Source: Saccoglossus kowalevskii
Lineage: Eukaryota > Hemichordata > Enteropneusta > Harrimaniidae
Direction of reading: 5' to 3'
Assembly: GCF_000003605.2 (NCBI RefSeq)
Contig: NW_003135835.1
Location: 55,084-85,926, forward strand
Length of the DNA stretch: 30,843 bases
Shown: positions 19,235 to 29,726 of the stretch, in pieces
Numbering within the stretch: the first letter of the stretch is position 1
Layout: each line of letters begins with the position of its first letter
Made by a program: the position numbers and the translations under genes
Notes under the pieces: model-generated
What the model saw: only the letters and a program-made list of their open reading frames with translations
Database searches by the model: none
Told to the model about the DNA's origin: nothing

Positions 19235-22165
19235 TCACACTTTTTTTATTACAAAGCAGATGACAGAAATTACCACCAATAGAGAGACTGCAATGTCGAT
19301 CTGAAAATATTCGATGAAACTCAGATTGAAAGCTTCAGCCCTGAGGTGTTGGCCGCCATGTTTGATGACGTATTCAATCCAGAATACAGCAGTGTCACCT
19401 GCTGACATGGGTTTGTCTTTGTGTATAGCTGATATCTTCTTTGCATTCTCTTTATAACTGGAATGAAAAACATATAAATTGTAGCTTAAAAGCAAATATA
19501 TATCATACAAAATATTTTATCAATATTATAAAACAATAAAGTTATTTCTTTTTGGTCTGCAACAAAGAATGTATATATATATATTGTAAAGTGTTATTGA
19601 AAGTGAAAATATTTATCCCTGTCGGTCCTCGTTAATTTGTAATTTCCTTTGTTGGGCTTAAATGATATACAACTGATACAAACAAAGTACGCAAAGTAGT
19701 GGCAAAGCACGACAGAGTAGTGGCAAAGTACTGCAAAGTATGGCAAAGTAGTGGCAAAGTAGTGGCAAAGTACGCAAAGTAAAGGCAAAGCAGGACAAAG
19801 TAGTGGTAAAGTACAACAAAGTAGTGGCAAAGTAGTGGCAAAGTAGTGGCAAAGTACGGCAAAGTAGTGGCAAAGTATGGCAAAGTACTTCACAGTAGTG
19901 GCAAAGTGCATGATGTGGCAGCTGTGAAATTATTTTGTCATAGTTTCCTTCATGTACAGTGCATGGTATATTTAACTATTCACCTGGGAGTGTTAATAAC
20001 TTTGATAACAGCATTGTAGAGTTCATCTGGAGTCAGCTTACCAATATTCAGAATAACTGCCATGCCTTTACTAGATACTCTGCTGAAAGTATCATAATGA
20101 TCACCATACAAAGGAAATCCAACAATTGGAACAGCATGATATATAGCTTCATATACACCATTCATGCCGCCATGAGTTACAAATGCTTTGGTGTTAGGAT
20201 GCCCTATGAATTGAATTAGGTAAAATCAATACACTAAATTACAATACTCATCAGTTTCTCCGCAATGCAGTGAGAATTCAACACTGATCGATCAATAATC
20301 TACATAATCAATAATGCACCATCGATTTGAAACGACGATTCACATCTACGACTCCTACCACAGGATCTACTTTCTCTTTTTTTACCATTTTGTAAAGATT
20401 TTATCACTGGATGTAAAAATATTTGATATATTTATTTCAAATAATATACATCTTTTCCAACAGAAACTTAGGATATAAGAAATATATGAATTTAAAAAAA
20501 CAAACACGGAATACCAACAATTTTGGTGTAAAATGTCACCTGTGGCAGATTCTAGTTGCGACTCTCTGTGGCTCCCTATGCCAGGTTATAAGTTCGTAAA
20601 CTCTGCAAGGGAGGGTGGGTTCAGCTATGTAAAATATTGTAACTAATATACACCTATATCTGAATTAACACACCTACCAAGTAAATCATTTTGTGGCATC
20701 CATTTTGTCAATTTGGTATTATTACCAAGAGTTGTTGGTGGGGGTCCATTATATTTCATGATTACTTTCTGTGGTAGTCTGGCAAGCCCGGCGCAAACCA
20801 GTGCCGCTTTCTCGGGACAGGATGCAAGATCCGCCGTCGAACCAAAAGATAATATAACAACCCCATGTCTAGCAGACTCCATAAACTCAACCAACTCCTG
20901 CAATGGCACAACGTTTCATGTCAAATTAAAGGCCTAGACTACCACCACGCGTAGAAGTACATTGTAGTACTTTGTGGGGAACACATTCTTCAATTTGTCA
21001 CATTGCACTCTTTATTCATTTCAATTATTTATTGATTTGTAGTGTTTGAAGACACGAAAAGTGTGTTTCAATGTTTTATCTGTCAATAAATAAATAACAA
21101 TGCGACGTCCACTGTGCCCATTCATTTCAAACTAACAAACAATAATCTGCCCAGGCGCACTAGTTACTAATAATAGAATGTGCATTGATAACTGACAGTA
21201 AAAAAGATTAAATAAATTAAAAAAACATTTATCGATATGCTACAGCGTTCTCTTACATATTGAGTTACAATATTACAATATTTATATATCTGCACATTAC
21301 TTACATTTGTCAGAGGGGATTGTGGTGAAGCTAACAAACCACCGAGAAATATCGTATTCGACATTATTGGTCTTGGAGTCTCCAATGCCCAGTCTACAGC
21401 AAATAATGTTATCTCGCTTCTTCCTGATGATGTCATCATATCCATTTCCGGTTTAATACCAAACTGCAGTTTCAATTCGTCATAAGGAGCTAAAAACAGT
21501 AACCTATACATTAAATGACCGATTATACGGTAGATAAGGTTACGTAATCTTTGACCAACGTTCATGTTGTCTGAGAGCCCAGACATCATTGATGGAACAT
21601 ATGAAATGGGGCTCGGCATATTGAGATAATATGCATCCATCATTGTGAACGGTCGATTCGTGGATACAATGACAAACGGTAGATCTAGTTTTTGTGACAT
21701 TAGGATTGTACATGCAGCAATGGGGTTGATAAGTATAATATCAAACTCCTTTCTCTGTAAGCGTTGAAACAGTTCCTCGTTTTTGAGCAGTAACACACAA
21801 TCTTCTACTAACGCATTATTTATGATCATCGTGTTCATAGGATTAAACTCTCCATTTAGAGACTTTGTAATCATCTTGCCCAGATTGGTCATAAGTGTGT
21901 TGTCAATAGCAGTGGTATATTTCTCAAAGTGGAAACTGTCTACAATGTGAGGTATCTTGTTCAGGTCGTTGTTGTTTTCTCCTAACATCATTGTGACATC
22001 GAGACATTTGCTCTTCAAATGCTCACCGAGTTTAGCAAAGTATAGAAAGTGACTCCCAACGGAGATTCCCGGAAGAATCAGAACTTTGTGGCAAAACACA
22101 CTTCCCAATAACACATACATCAGTGTTAGTAGTAAAAGATCGCGGCTCGTCTGAAATCGTGCCAT
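19235..22165 (-). CDS. UGT8-like UDP-glycosyltransferase, complete, 507 aa
   Basis: Four exons: 22165-21305, 20897-20678, 20203-19984 and 19457-19235. Donors are AAT|GTAAGT, CTTG|GTAGGT and CCAG|GTGAAT; acceptors are TTGCAG, TTCATAG and ATTCCAG. Phases 0, 1 and 2 join cleanly. Exons 2 and 3 are each 220 nt. The start at 22165 is chosen because a signal peptide (MARFQTSRDLLLLTLMYVLL) leads straight into the UGT core; the frame stays open upstream to 22540 without UGT similarity. Landmarks: His39 in VGSHFLYF (catalytic-base position), INP at 146-148, SPISYVP, ILSFGS, WMPQNDLLG at about 353-361 starting the UGT signature, THGG, and GDHYDT at 394-399. The transmembrane segment is 486-504, with tail KKV. 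The family moves a sugar from a UDP-sugar onto small lipophiles or lipids in the ER lumen. GDHYDT and the IHKD/FWIEYVIKH region resemble UGT8 (ceramide galactosyltransferase). Asn147 replaces the usual Asp of the catalytic dyad. Confidence 0.92.
19683..19908. repeat. 11-bp minisatellite in UGT intron 3
   Basis: About 20 tandem copies of CAAAGTAGTGG, with 10-bp variants such as CAAAGTACGG and CAAAGTATGG. The second UGT copy has no array at the matching position: its sequence passes directly from GATACAAACAA to GCATGATGTGGCAG. The long minus-strand frames through it, rich in LPLLCHYF, are artefacts of the repeat. Confidence 0.95.
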
Positions 22166-24796
22166 AATGCAATAGGTATGAAGTAAGTGGTATGCGATGA
22201 CCGCAGTATATACTACGCACAGTATTAAATAAACAGTGAAACACTGCTTACCATTACAATGTACCTCACCCTGAGCTGTGTAAAAAAAATGTCGACTTGA
22301 ATACAATGAACTATTGAACAATGGGTAGCAGATATAGCGTTGGTCCACCAAAAATATATTCAAAATAATAATAACAATTTCTATTGTGGCTAGAAATATC
22401 CGGTTTGTGTTAAAATTAAAGGTAATACCAGCGTAAATACAAAGCCCCTGGATCACTGAAATCTCGTACTCCCTCATCCGTAACGCGAGAACATACAATA
22501 AATAAAATTTGTTGTCGCGCCAAATATCTCGGTCGAACAAAATTTATATTGCATTTGTGTGTACGAAAAATAAGAAAGGCATGAAACAAAACGAAAAACG
22601 GGTTTCTGAGATTCCGGAGATTCATACATGAATATTATTATTACTACTGATCGATACTATTACGTTATGTGAAAGGTGAACTGATTTAATTGTACCAAGC
22701 AAATCTTATTTCAATCTTATGTAATATAATTATATTATTATTATTTTATTTTTTTCGTTTGAAATATTGTTTAATGACGTTATTTTGTAGTTTAAACATT
22801 TTGTCAATTTAGCCCTTACATATATTTGGCTAAACTCGTTCAACAAAATCTTTATCCAGCGTTTGTTGTCCACTGAAAACTTTATTTATCATGGCTGCTA
22901 TCAGCGTTTGCATCGAGAATAGATTGACTGATTCGTGCGAATCTTATGAATATTATGCCATGAAAACGACCGAATTTTATTAAACTCCACCGATGAAGCT
23001 AATATTCGGACAATATCTTCTGTTTAGCCAGTCAATGTATTTATTGACGATTCGCTCTGATAGGTTTGCATTTAAAATCACTTGTATGTGTGATTTCCAG
23101 TGTCTTCTCATAATAATTCTTCTGTGACTTTTTTGGCTTGGCCGATATTGCTAAAACTTTGCAGGCTGGTCTCTATGGTTAGGTTGTAAAATATGGCAAA
23201 ACACTTGGCCCACCGTAGCCTTGGCAACAACAAAAATATTTTTCGAATACCATTACGCCAAATGTATATCACCCTAATCTCGGACTAAAATCATCTACTC
23301 AGCTTGAGTGTGGGCACAAAGTTACCATTTGTTTTTGTGGTTTTTCATTACCGAGAAATTTAACCTCAAAGTTGAGATTACTTTTCACCAATCACGGCCT
23401 TTTAATTCTTCAGATAATCTAAAAAATACAATCACAAAAACGGTCGGAAATAATAATTATATCAACAGAAAACGTATAAAGTGAAGTGACATCTGAAGAC
23501 TAAATGCTTCTTGCGAACTTCGTATATGGGGCCCGGTTTTAGTTCAATTCTTCACGTTCATGTCTACCATGGCAACAGCCGACAACTTGAAGGTAATACA
23601 CAATTTCAGGTAAACTATATCACACAAATATATATATATTAGTTCAAAAACAGGGTAGCAAGAAACCCTCTTACTCAATATGAAATACCCGCTGCCATGT
23701 CTCTAGTAGTCACGCCGGATCAGTAAAAATGGATGGGTGTCTAGTCGAGTTATATTCCTAGAGGAATTTTATAGCGTGCGATAGAGTTGACTTTTCAGAA
23801 GCTCAGAAGTCAGAAGCCAACAGATCAAAAGTGTAATAAAATACAGGATACTTCTCACTTGCTTTATATTATTGTTCCTGCCAATGCTGAAAACATTTCC
23901 AAATATCGTGTATTATAGACATTTGATTAAAATCTCTTCAGAGTTGAGAGCATATTCACAATTATATTTATGTGCAAAAATCTGTCGAACAAAAACATAT
24001 GAAATGCAATAAATATATATTGACTATACTACACTCAAATTGATATCTCAGTAATAAATAATCCATATTTAAGAGGTAATATACACTCTCGCATTTGTAA
24101 TTGGAATACAAAATGAGCACAGTTCTAATAACATACTATATTTCCACAATTACAATTTTTGAAACATAAATACTAAATTATATTATATTATTACCGATCC
24201 TAAAACTGTCTCAATAACCCATACATGTCTCACGAGGCAGTGACAAAAGAATCATAAGAAATTGCATAATTTACATTATGTATGTAGTTGGATCTAATTT
24301 CTTGTTATTTATGGGGCTTGGCTCTTATAAATCCATTACCTTGTTTGGATAAATCACTGAACAGGCTCTTCTCAAACGTTTATACTGTGCCATGTCTGCT
24401 TCATTTTAAACATAGACCACAAACACTGCGAGGGTGAATGTTAGGCACACAATAAACACACATTAGTGTTGTATCTTGGAAGGTGTAAGCACATTGTTCA
24501 ATAGGACATATGTGCTTATATAGAGAAAGTGCATTTAATTCGTTGGTTAAATATTTTGAAATTTTACAAACTTCTATAGCGACCAAACACGCCATTGCCC
24601 TGTATCATAAACACTGAATTTATTTTATTTCAACAACTCAACACACAGCTGAGGACTTTATTTTAAAAAAATATCATTATCTTAAAATTTATCAAAAAAT
24701 ACTTTATAAGTATTTATTGAAGTCGTATCCTGAAAATGGACATAGATCTAAGTACAATAACGTATTGTTGTCATTCCATGTTAGAAACATTCAGAA
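22166..24796. other. 5' flank of UGT gene and intergenic sequence
   Basis: The first 375 bases upstream of the UGT start remain open in the same frame and are also conserved in the inverted fragment at about 26870-27200, so they belong to the duplicated gene region (5' untranslated sequence or promoter). No clear TATA box is assigned. Further out, from 22560 to 24796, I see only AT-rich sequence, with low-complexity ATT/TTA runs near 22730 and TA runs near 23630, and no recognised gene. The frame at 24401-24595 (-) has no family match. Confidence 0.45.
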
Positions 24797-25921
24797 TAAA
24801 AAAAAACTATACTAAACTAAACTAAACAAAACTACAACAACAACAACTTGAAAGTGGGTTAGAAATGCAAATTAATAAAGTAATTGTTAGGATTACTAAT
24901 TTAGATATGTGTGAGGCAGCTGTTTTTTTAATTTGCTTTCTCTTAGGTTGAAACATTCGTATATGTATTTTGCTTGACATTTTAGCATGACAGCATGATA
25001 AAGCTTGTATCAGTGTTGCCCTCAGAACACTGTCTAATTGTGTTGAGAAGGATCTGTCTTTCACGTTTGTATAACTGACATTTTAACAGAAAGTGCTCTT
25101 CATCTTCAATATCATTTGTATCGCATACAGGACAGCTTCTTTCAGTAATGATAATTTTATGGTATCTGCCCATTTCAATTTGTAAAACATGTGCGCTTAA
25201 TCTTAGTTGGTCATTGATGATCTGTGTAGTGGGTTATTTACTGTCAGCAGATAATTTTCAAGTCCAAATTCAGTTTTTTTAATTTTCTATAAGTAAGTAG
25301 TTTATTTCTCTGGTTGTTTATTGTCACTGTTTAGAGAATCCCTACTGTTTATTTTGAAGTTTGTTTCAAGTGCTGTAGTAATATTATTTATTAGATATTT
25401 GTTTCCATTAGTCTTTCCATTTTCCAACTCATGTTCCATATTAAGGTCTTTGAGAATTGTTTTAATACAATTGATCCAAATTTGGCTGTCTGAGTTATCC
25501 ATATTGATTACCAATTTGTATTCTTCATTTATGAGGCTGTTTTCAACCAATATTTAAACATATGTCTGATACATGTAGTTATTAGGGGGTATCGACTCAA
25601 TTCTAATAAGCAGGCAAGGTTTGTGGTCCTGCAGCTTATCTTCAGTATGTACTTGCTAAATGTTAAGTGCATTTTTTCGATTGGTGACAATAAGTGCATC
25701 AGATAGTTTTTATTTTTTATTATGTCACAATGTCCAATTTCTGCACGATATGTGAGTATTGGTTTGATCATAGTGTCAAACATTTTCAGATATATTTTGA
25801 TGGGAACTTGAATTTCCGAGTAGAGCATCTGCTTCAGTTTGAAAAATGCCTTCAAAGCCCGGTTTTTCAAGTCTACTTGTGCTATACATGTATGAGGATA
25901 CTCTTTCAAATTCTTGATCAT
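24797..25921 (-). mobile_element. 5'-truncated LINE, 3' end of ORF2
   Basis: Reading down the minus strand, 25921-25529 encodes LKNRALKAFFKLKQMLYSE, then IKIYLKMFDTMIKPILTY, PIEKMHLTFSKYILKI and an RYPL block. This is the typical thumb and post-reverse-transcriptase region of non-LTR ORF2 proteins. After a frameshift, 25550-25302 continues with hydrophilic sequence, and after further breaks 25173-24982 encodes ERSCPVCDTNDIEDEEHFLL then KC, a CCHC-like motif usual at the C-terminus of such proteins. Beyond it, at about 24805-24846, the 3' tail is a simple repeat (TTTAG and GTT units on the minus strand), as expected for target-primed insertion. The catalytic YxDD part is missing, so the copy is 5' truncated and dead. 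Confidence 0.75.
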
Positions 25922-26607
25922 TCACATAAAATGTTATTTTATTATTACTGACTATTACTGACGAAGTGAGAACCTCACGAGCATAAATAATCGAGTCTAT
26001 GTTGTTAAATATTCGCTATTTAAATTCAACCATCCATCATACAACACAACCAATGACCAACCCCATCAGGCAATTGATGAAGGAAGTCACTGAAAACAGT
26101 GTGGACCAAGACAGAAGCAAAATCGACCAAGATTGGGCATACTAAATCACAAACCATTAGTAGAACAGTGTCTGAGCACTAATGAAAGCCTGGAGCTTAT
26201 GATGACAAATAACAAAAAAATACGTTCAGATTCCTTTCTTTATTTCAGTTCGTCATGCATGCAGCCAAGGAGCGGTGATGACGTCACCTCTCTATTGCAA
26301 CCATTTGAACAGGGTCAAATGTCGATTTATTAGATATTATCAAATTCAATGTAAATCTCGCAAGTTATGGAGTGTATATCATTTTTAAATGACTTGTATT
26401 TAGTCAGAACAACATATTTTCATTTAACATTTTTACTTTGCTTTGCACATTGAAAATCAACTCACTCGCGACGGACTGCATTTACTCTAAAAAAATATGA
26501 TACTACGTCACCATGGTGGGGTGGGTTCAGTAGAAACAGAGTGTATCATGACCAAGTTGTGCGAATGTGTAAACACATACTGCTTTTTGTTATTTCAAAA
26601 CCAAAAT
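25922..26607. other. Intergenic sequence
   Basis: No gene recognised. An open frame at 26133-26333 (+) has no family match. A perfect CRE palindrome, TGACGTCA, lies at 26279-26286; on its own this is not strong evidence. Confidence 0.4.
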
Positions 26608-26842
26608 TGTAACTATACGCAGCAACTCAGGCCGAACATGCCTGCGTCTGTGACAGGACAGTTATCATAATGAATATGCAAACATTGTTGCATTATTGTA
26701 AACATCGCACAGTGCTTATCCAGAAAACAATCATGTTATTATTCTTTTACACTTAAACCGTCATTGCTGACTACGACGATCAGTTCTTCCACTTTGTCCA
26801 GTTGTTACAAACATTAATTAGTTTTGTAGATGGCACACTGCC
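26608..26842. repeat. Direct repeat flanking UGT fragment, left copy
   Basis: Starts TGTAACTATAC and ends GGCACACTGCC; matches 27443-27644 in the same orientation with indels. Shared blocks include CATCGCACA, GTGCTTATCCAG or its variant, CTTTTACACT, GTCATTGCTGACT and GTTACAAA. The pair frames the UGT gene fragment like long terminal repeats or two copies of a short element. Confidence 0.75.
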
Positions 26843-27442
26843 GTGTTCATAGGATTAAACTCTTTTTCTTACACACAAATGCAATATAAATCTATTCGCT
26901 CGAGATATTCTGCACGACGAAAAATTATATTTATTGTATGTTCTCGCGTTACGGGTGAGGGAGTACGAGAATTCAGTGATCCAGGGACTTTGTATTTACG
27001 CTGGTACTGCCTCTAATTTTAACTGGAACCGAATTTTTCTAGCCACAATAAAAAAAAATATTATTTTTGGTGGGCCAACGCTATATCTGCTACCCATTGT
27101 TCAATAGTTCATTGTATTCAAGTTGACATTTCTTGACACTGCTCAAAGTGAGGTACATTGTATTCGTAAGCAGTGTTTCACTGTTTATTTAATACTATGC
27201 ATATTATATACTGCGGCTATTGGAAAGTATGTCTTGCCACAAAGTCACTTTCTATACTTTGCTAAACTCGGTGAGCATTTGAAGAGCAAAGGTCACGATG
27301 TCACAATGGTGTTAGAAGAGAACAACAACATCCCGAACAAGATACTTCACATCGTAGACAGTTTCCACTTTGAGAAATATACCACTGCTATGGACAACAC
27401 ACTTATGGCCAATCTGGGCAAGATGCTTACAAAGTCTTTAAA
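26843..27442 (+). pseudogene. Truncated UGT exon-1 fragment, opposite orientation to the cluster
   Basis: The plus strand matches the complete UGT gene's 5' flank and the first ~100 codons of exon 1: SHFLYFAKLGEHLKSKGHDV, then FHFEKYTTAMDNTLMANLGK. Two deletions relative to that gene remove the start codon with most of the signal peptide, and about 30 bases before the catalytic His. Homology stops at AAAGTCTTTAAATG (27442), exactly where the right direct repeat begins. At the left junction, GTGTTCATAGGATTAAACTC (26843 onward) matches the exon stretch that would come next in the gene, but inverted. The flanking non-coding sequence is included, so it derives from genomic DNA rather than a spliced transcript. 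No product is expected. Confidence 0.85.
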
Positions 27443-27644
27443 TGTAACTATACACTGCAACTCAGACCGAACATGTCTGTGACAGTTTCCAAAATGAATT
27501 GCAAACATCGCACATTGCTTATCCAGGAGGCAATAATGTTATTATCCTTTTACACTAAACTGTCATTGCTGACTGTGAGGATCAGTCCTTTCGCTCTGCC
27601 TAGGTGTTACAAATAGTAATTAAATTTGTAAATGGCATGCTGCC
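27443..27644. repeat. Direct repeat flanking UGT fragment, right copy
   Basis: Begins TGTAACTATACACTG and ends GGCATGCTGCC; somewhat shorter than the left copy because of a roughly 30-base gap near its start. Confidence 0.75.
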
Positions 27645-28080
27645 AATTGTTCTGCAACTTAATGTCAATAAATGATAACAGTGTCATTAGACTTACCGGA
27701 GTTCATATTTCGCTTCAGTTGACAGTAACGAAAATTTCTTCACAAGACGACGATCGTCTTTGTTTGAAGACTGGGATGTTTTTCCTTTGACTTTGTCAAA
27801 CTGTGTTCAAGAACTGCTGGTTTTAAATTGCAAACAAGGGTTTTACTTTGGTAGCAAAAAATATCAGTATATCGATTATTAGACAGAATTAGCATATTCT
27901 TCAGGGTTGTTAGGTCTGTTTCCGCTTCACCCTTTGCCTAATAAATGCCCCTGGTTCATGGTTATGTAACTGAACCCATCTTCCGGTTCACAACTACGAA
28001 GTTATGCACTGTGTTCTATTGTCATTGACGTCTGTTTCAGGCTCACCTCGGCCTGTAAACATTGATTTCAAATACATAAT
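27645..28080. other. Intergenic sequence, nothing recognised
   Basis: No coding or repeat signal that I can support between the direct repeat and the DIRS-type remnant. Confidence 0.45.
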
Positions 28081-28205
28081 GTTAATACAATTTATCAAAC
28101 CAAAGAGTTACATGGTCCCCAATTTGTATTGATACCCCTGGCCACCAAATACAATGTCCGCAAACAGTCAATAAATCACTGTTCTCTGATGTCCTTTATG
28201 ATAAA
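28081..28205. repeat. Dispersed repeat, copy 2
   Basis: Second copy of the 125-base repeat at 17272-17400. It leads directly into the DIRS-type reverse transcriptase sequence and may be part of that element. Confidence 0.65.
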
Positions 28206-29181
28206 GTTATTTTTTTGCCAAATATGTCCAACAATTTTTGATCAACTCTCAACTGCCATTTGCTGGATCGCTCATCATAACTACGGTAATAACATGAATA
28301 ATCTATTTGTTGATTTTCTTACAATCTATGCACCACCCCAAGACACTGAGAGAACAACGGCATGGACCATGGGTCCTACTACATTATTAGAGTTTCTTGG
28401 TATTAAACTTGATACCATCAAATGGAGGCCCCTCTGCCACTGGTTAAGCTTAATCGCCTTCTTCATATGTCTGACGATTTTCTCTAATGCGAATCCTGCA
28501 AAAAGCGCCAGCACAGCAATTGAGTCTGCTCAGATACCTCAATTTCCTTTGCCACGTAGTCCATCTGGGTCGTACTTTCATGTCACAAACTTTCAAAAGG
28601 CATTCAGAAACTCCACCAATATGTTAGCATTTCATCCGAAAGTAAACAGGACATTTGCATATTGGATAAATCTCTTTCTGGGTGGAATGGCATTTAACTA
28701 TTCCTATACAGACACCTCACTCCTGCCCAAGACATGCAGTTATTCACAGATGCTAGTGGCATCGGCCATGGCGGGTATTTCCGAGGATACTGCTTTCATG
28801 AAAGATGGGCAACATACCTTAAACTCGATCACGACAATATTCTGTCTATCGCATTCCAGGAACTATATCTCATGGTTGTAGCCACTTTCTCTTTGGATCA
28901 TCAATAAACCAGAAAGCATATACTGTTCCACTGCGACAACATGGCTATTGTTCACATCGTAAATAAAGGTCACTAAATCGCCACCCATTATGAAACTAAT
29001 GCGATGTTTGGTGATTACTGCTGCATGCCATAGCTTCAGGTTTTCTGCTGTTCATATACCTGGTAAATCTAATATAATTGCGGATGCTCTCTTTCGTTTT
29101 CAGACAGCATGGTTCAGAGAAGCAGCACCATCAGCACAAGCCATACCTTGCCAGATTCCATCCATCGTGATGTTCGCTTGA
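28129..29181 (+). mobile_element. DIRS-type retrotransposon remnant (reverse transcriptase and RNase H)
   Basis: The frame from 28129 reads PTIFDQLSTAICWIAHHNYG, NLFVDFLTIYAPP and GPTTLLEFLGIKLDT, which is the palm and downstream region of DIRS1/Ngaro-type reverse transcriptases. The usual two Asp of the DD box are reduced to one (FVDF), and residues between APP and GPTT are deleted. In a shifted frame at about 28740-28880 the RNase H domain follows: FTDASGIGHGGY and IAFQELYLMVVA. Then, after a stop and another shift, come LFHCDNMAIVHIVNKG (28920-28970), RFSAVHIPGKSNIIADAL and RFQTAWFREAAP, ending near 29165. No tyrosine recombinase domain is recognisable downstream, where an unrelated LINE fragment begins. 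The element is clearly broken by frameshifts, stops and deletion. Confidence 0.82.
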
Positions 29182-29325
29182 ACCAAGCAGTGGATGTCAA
29201 AGGGCATTACTTTGAATACGGACATTCGGTTCCTTTTTGCCGTTTGCAAGGCTCCGCTACACGCCCAAGACTGCTAATCATTTTTGACCCATTAAAACGC
29301 CTGTCTTTGCTACTCCGTTTGGGCA

Positions 29326-29668
29326 TATATTCATTCATTCATGGGGGCACATGCCAGGGTGGTCCCTTGCTGCGCTCACTCCTCAGGCCATCTCCAAGCA
29401 GGTGTCCAAGCCTGGGCACAGCCTATAATTAGTTGAGACACCCGCTCATCTGCCTCAGCCACGATGATATTGGTCTCTCCACGGGCCGTTCCCACCGACC
29501 AGGATTCCGTGCAGATAGAATTTGGCCATCAGGGTCGTTCCCCGGGAAGCGAGCAACATGCCCGAAGAAACGCAGCTGGCGGTCACGAATCAAGCAGGTA
29601 ACCCTCACCATGCTTGCCTCCCTGAGTACTGCCATTGTCATTTTTGTATTAAATGCAAACTGTTCCAC
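29326..29668 (-). mobile_element. LINE ORF2 C-terminal fragment
   Basis: The minus strand reads LIRDRQLRFFGHVARFPGND and then SARNPGRWERPVERPISSWL, the conserved RLRWFGHV...RP.GRP..SW block found after the reverse transcriptase in several non-LTR retrotransposon families. A few codons further the frame stops; a shifted frame continues with AWRWPEE and TTLACAPM. It ends in a short (ATGA)n tail, visible as ATTCATTCATTCATGG at 29328 on the plus strand, a usual LINE 3' end. It abuts the 3' boundary of the second UGT copy, and its first few residues, up to about FNTK, lie in the UGT-flank sequence. Confidence 0.72.
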
Positions 29669-29726
29669 TTACAAGCGTATAGTGTGTTACAAATACTAAC
29701 TTTAATCAACATCAAAAACACAACTT

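Larger units (their letters stand above)
19019..20482 (-). repeat. Segmental duplication, copy A (UGT 3' half)
   Basis: Shares near-identical sequence with 29644-30843, covering the 3' flank, the last two UGT exons, their intron and the start of the preceding intron. The 3' boundary is sharp at TTGTATTAAATGCAAACTG. Copy A has two extra pieces: about 90 bases near 19070-19165 and the minisatellite at 19683-19908. Confidence 0.9.

Noticed and set aside
19594-19911. Three overlapping minus-strand frames rich in LPLLCHYF
   Set aside because: All are translations of the 11-bp minisatellite, which sits in an intron and is missing from the other gene copy.
22166-22540. 125-residue N-terminal extension of the UGT frame to an ATG at 22540
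   Set aside because: It would bury the signal peptide, has no UGT similarity, and the homologous fragment at 26870-27200 does not preserve the frame.
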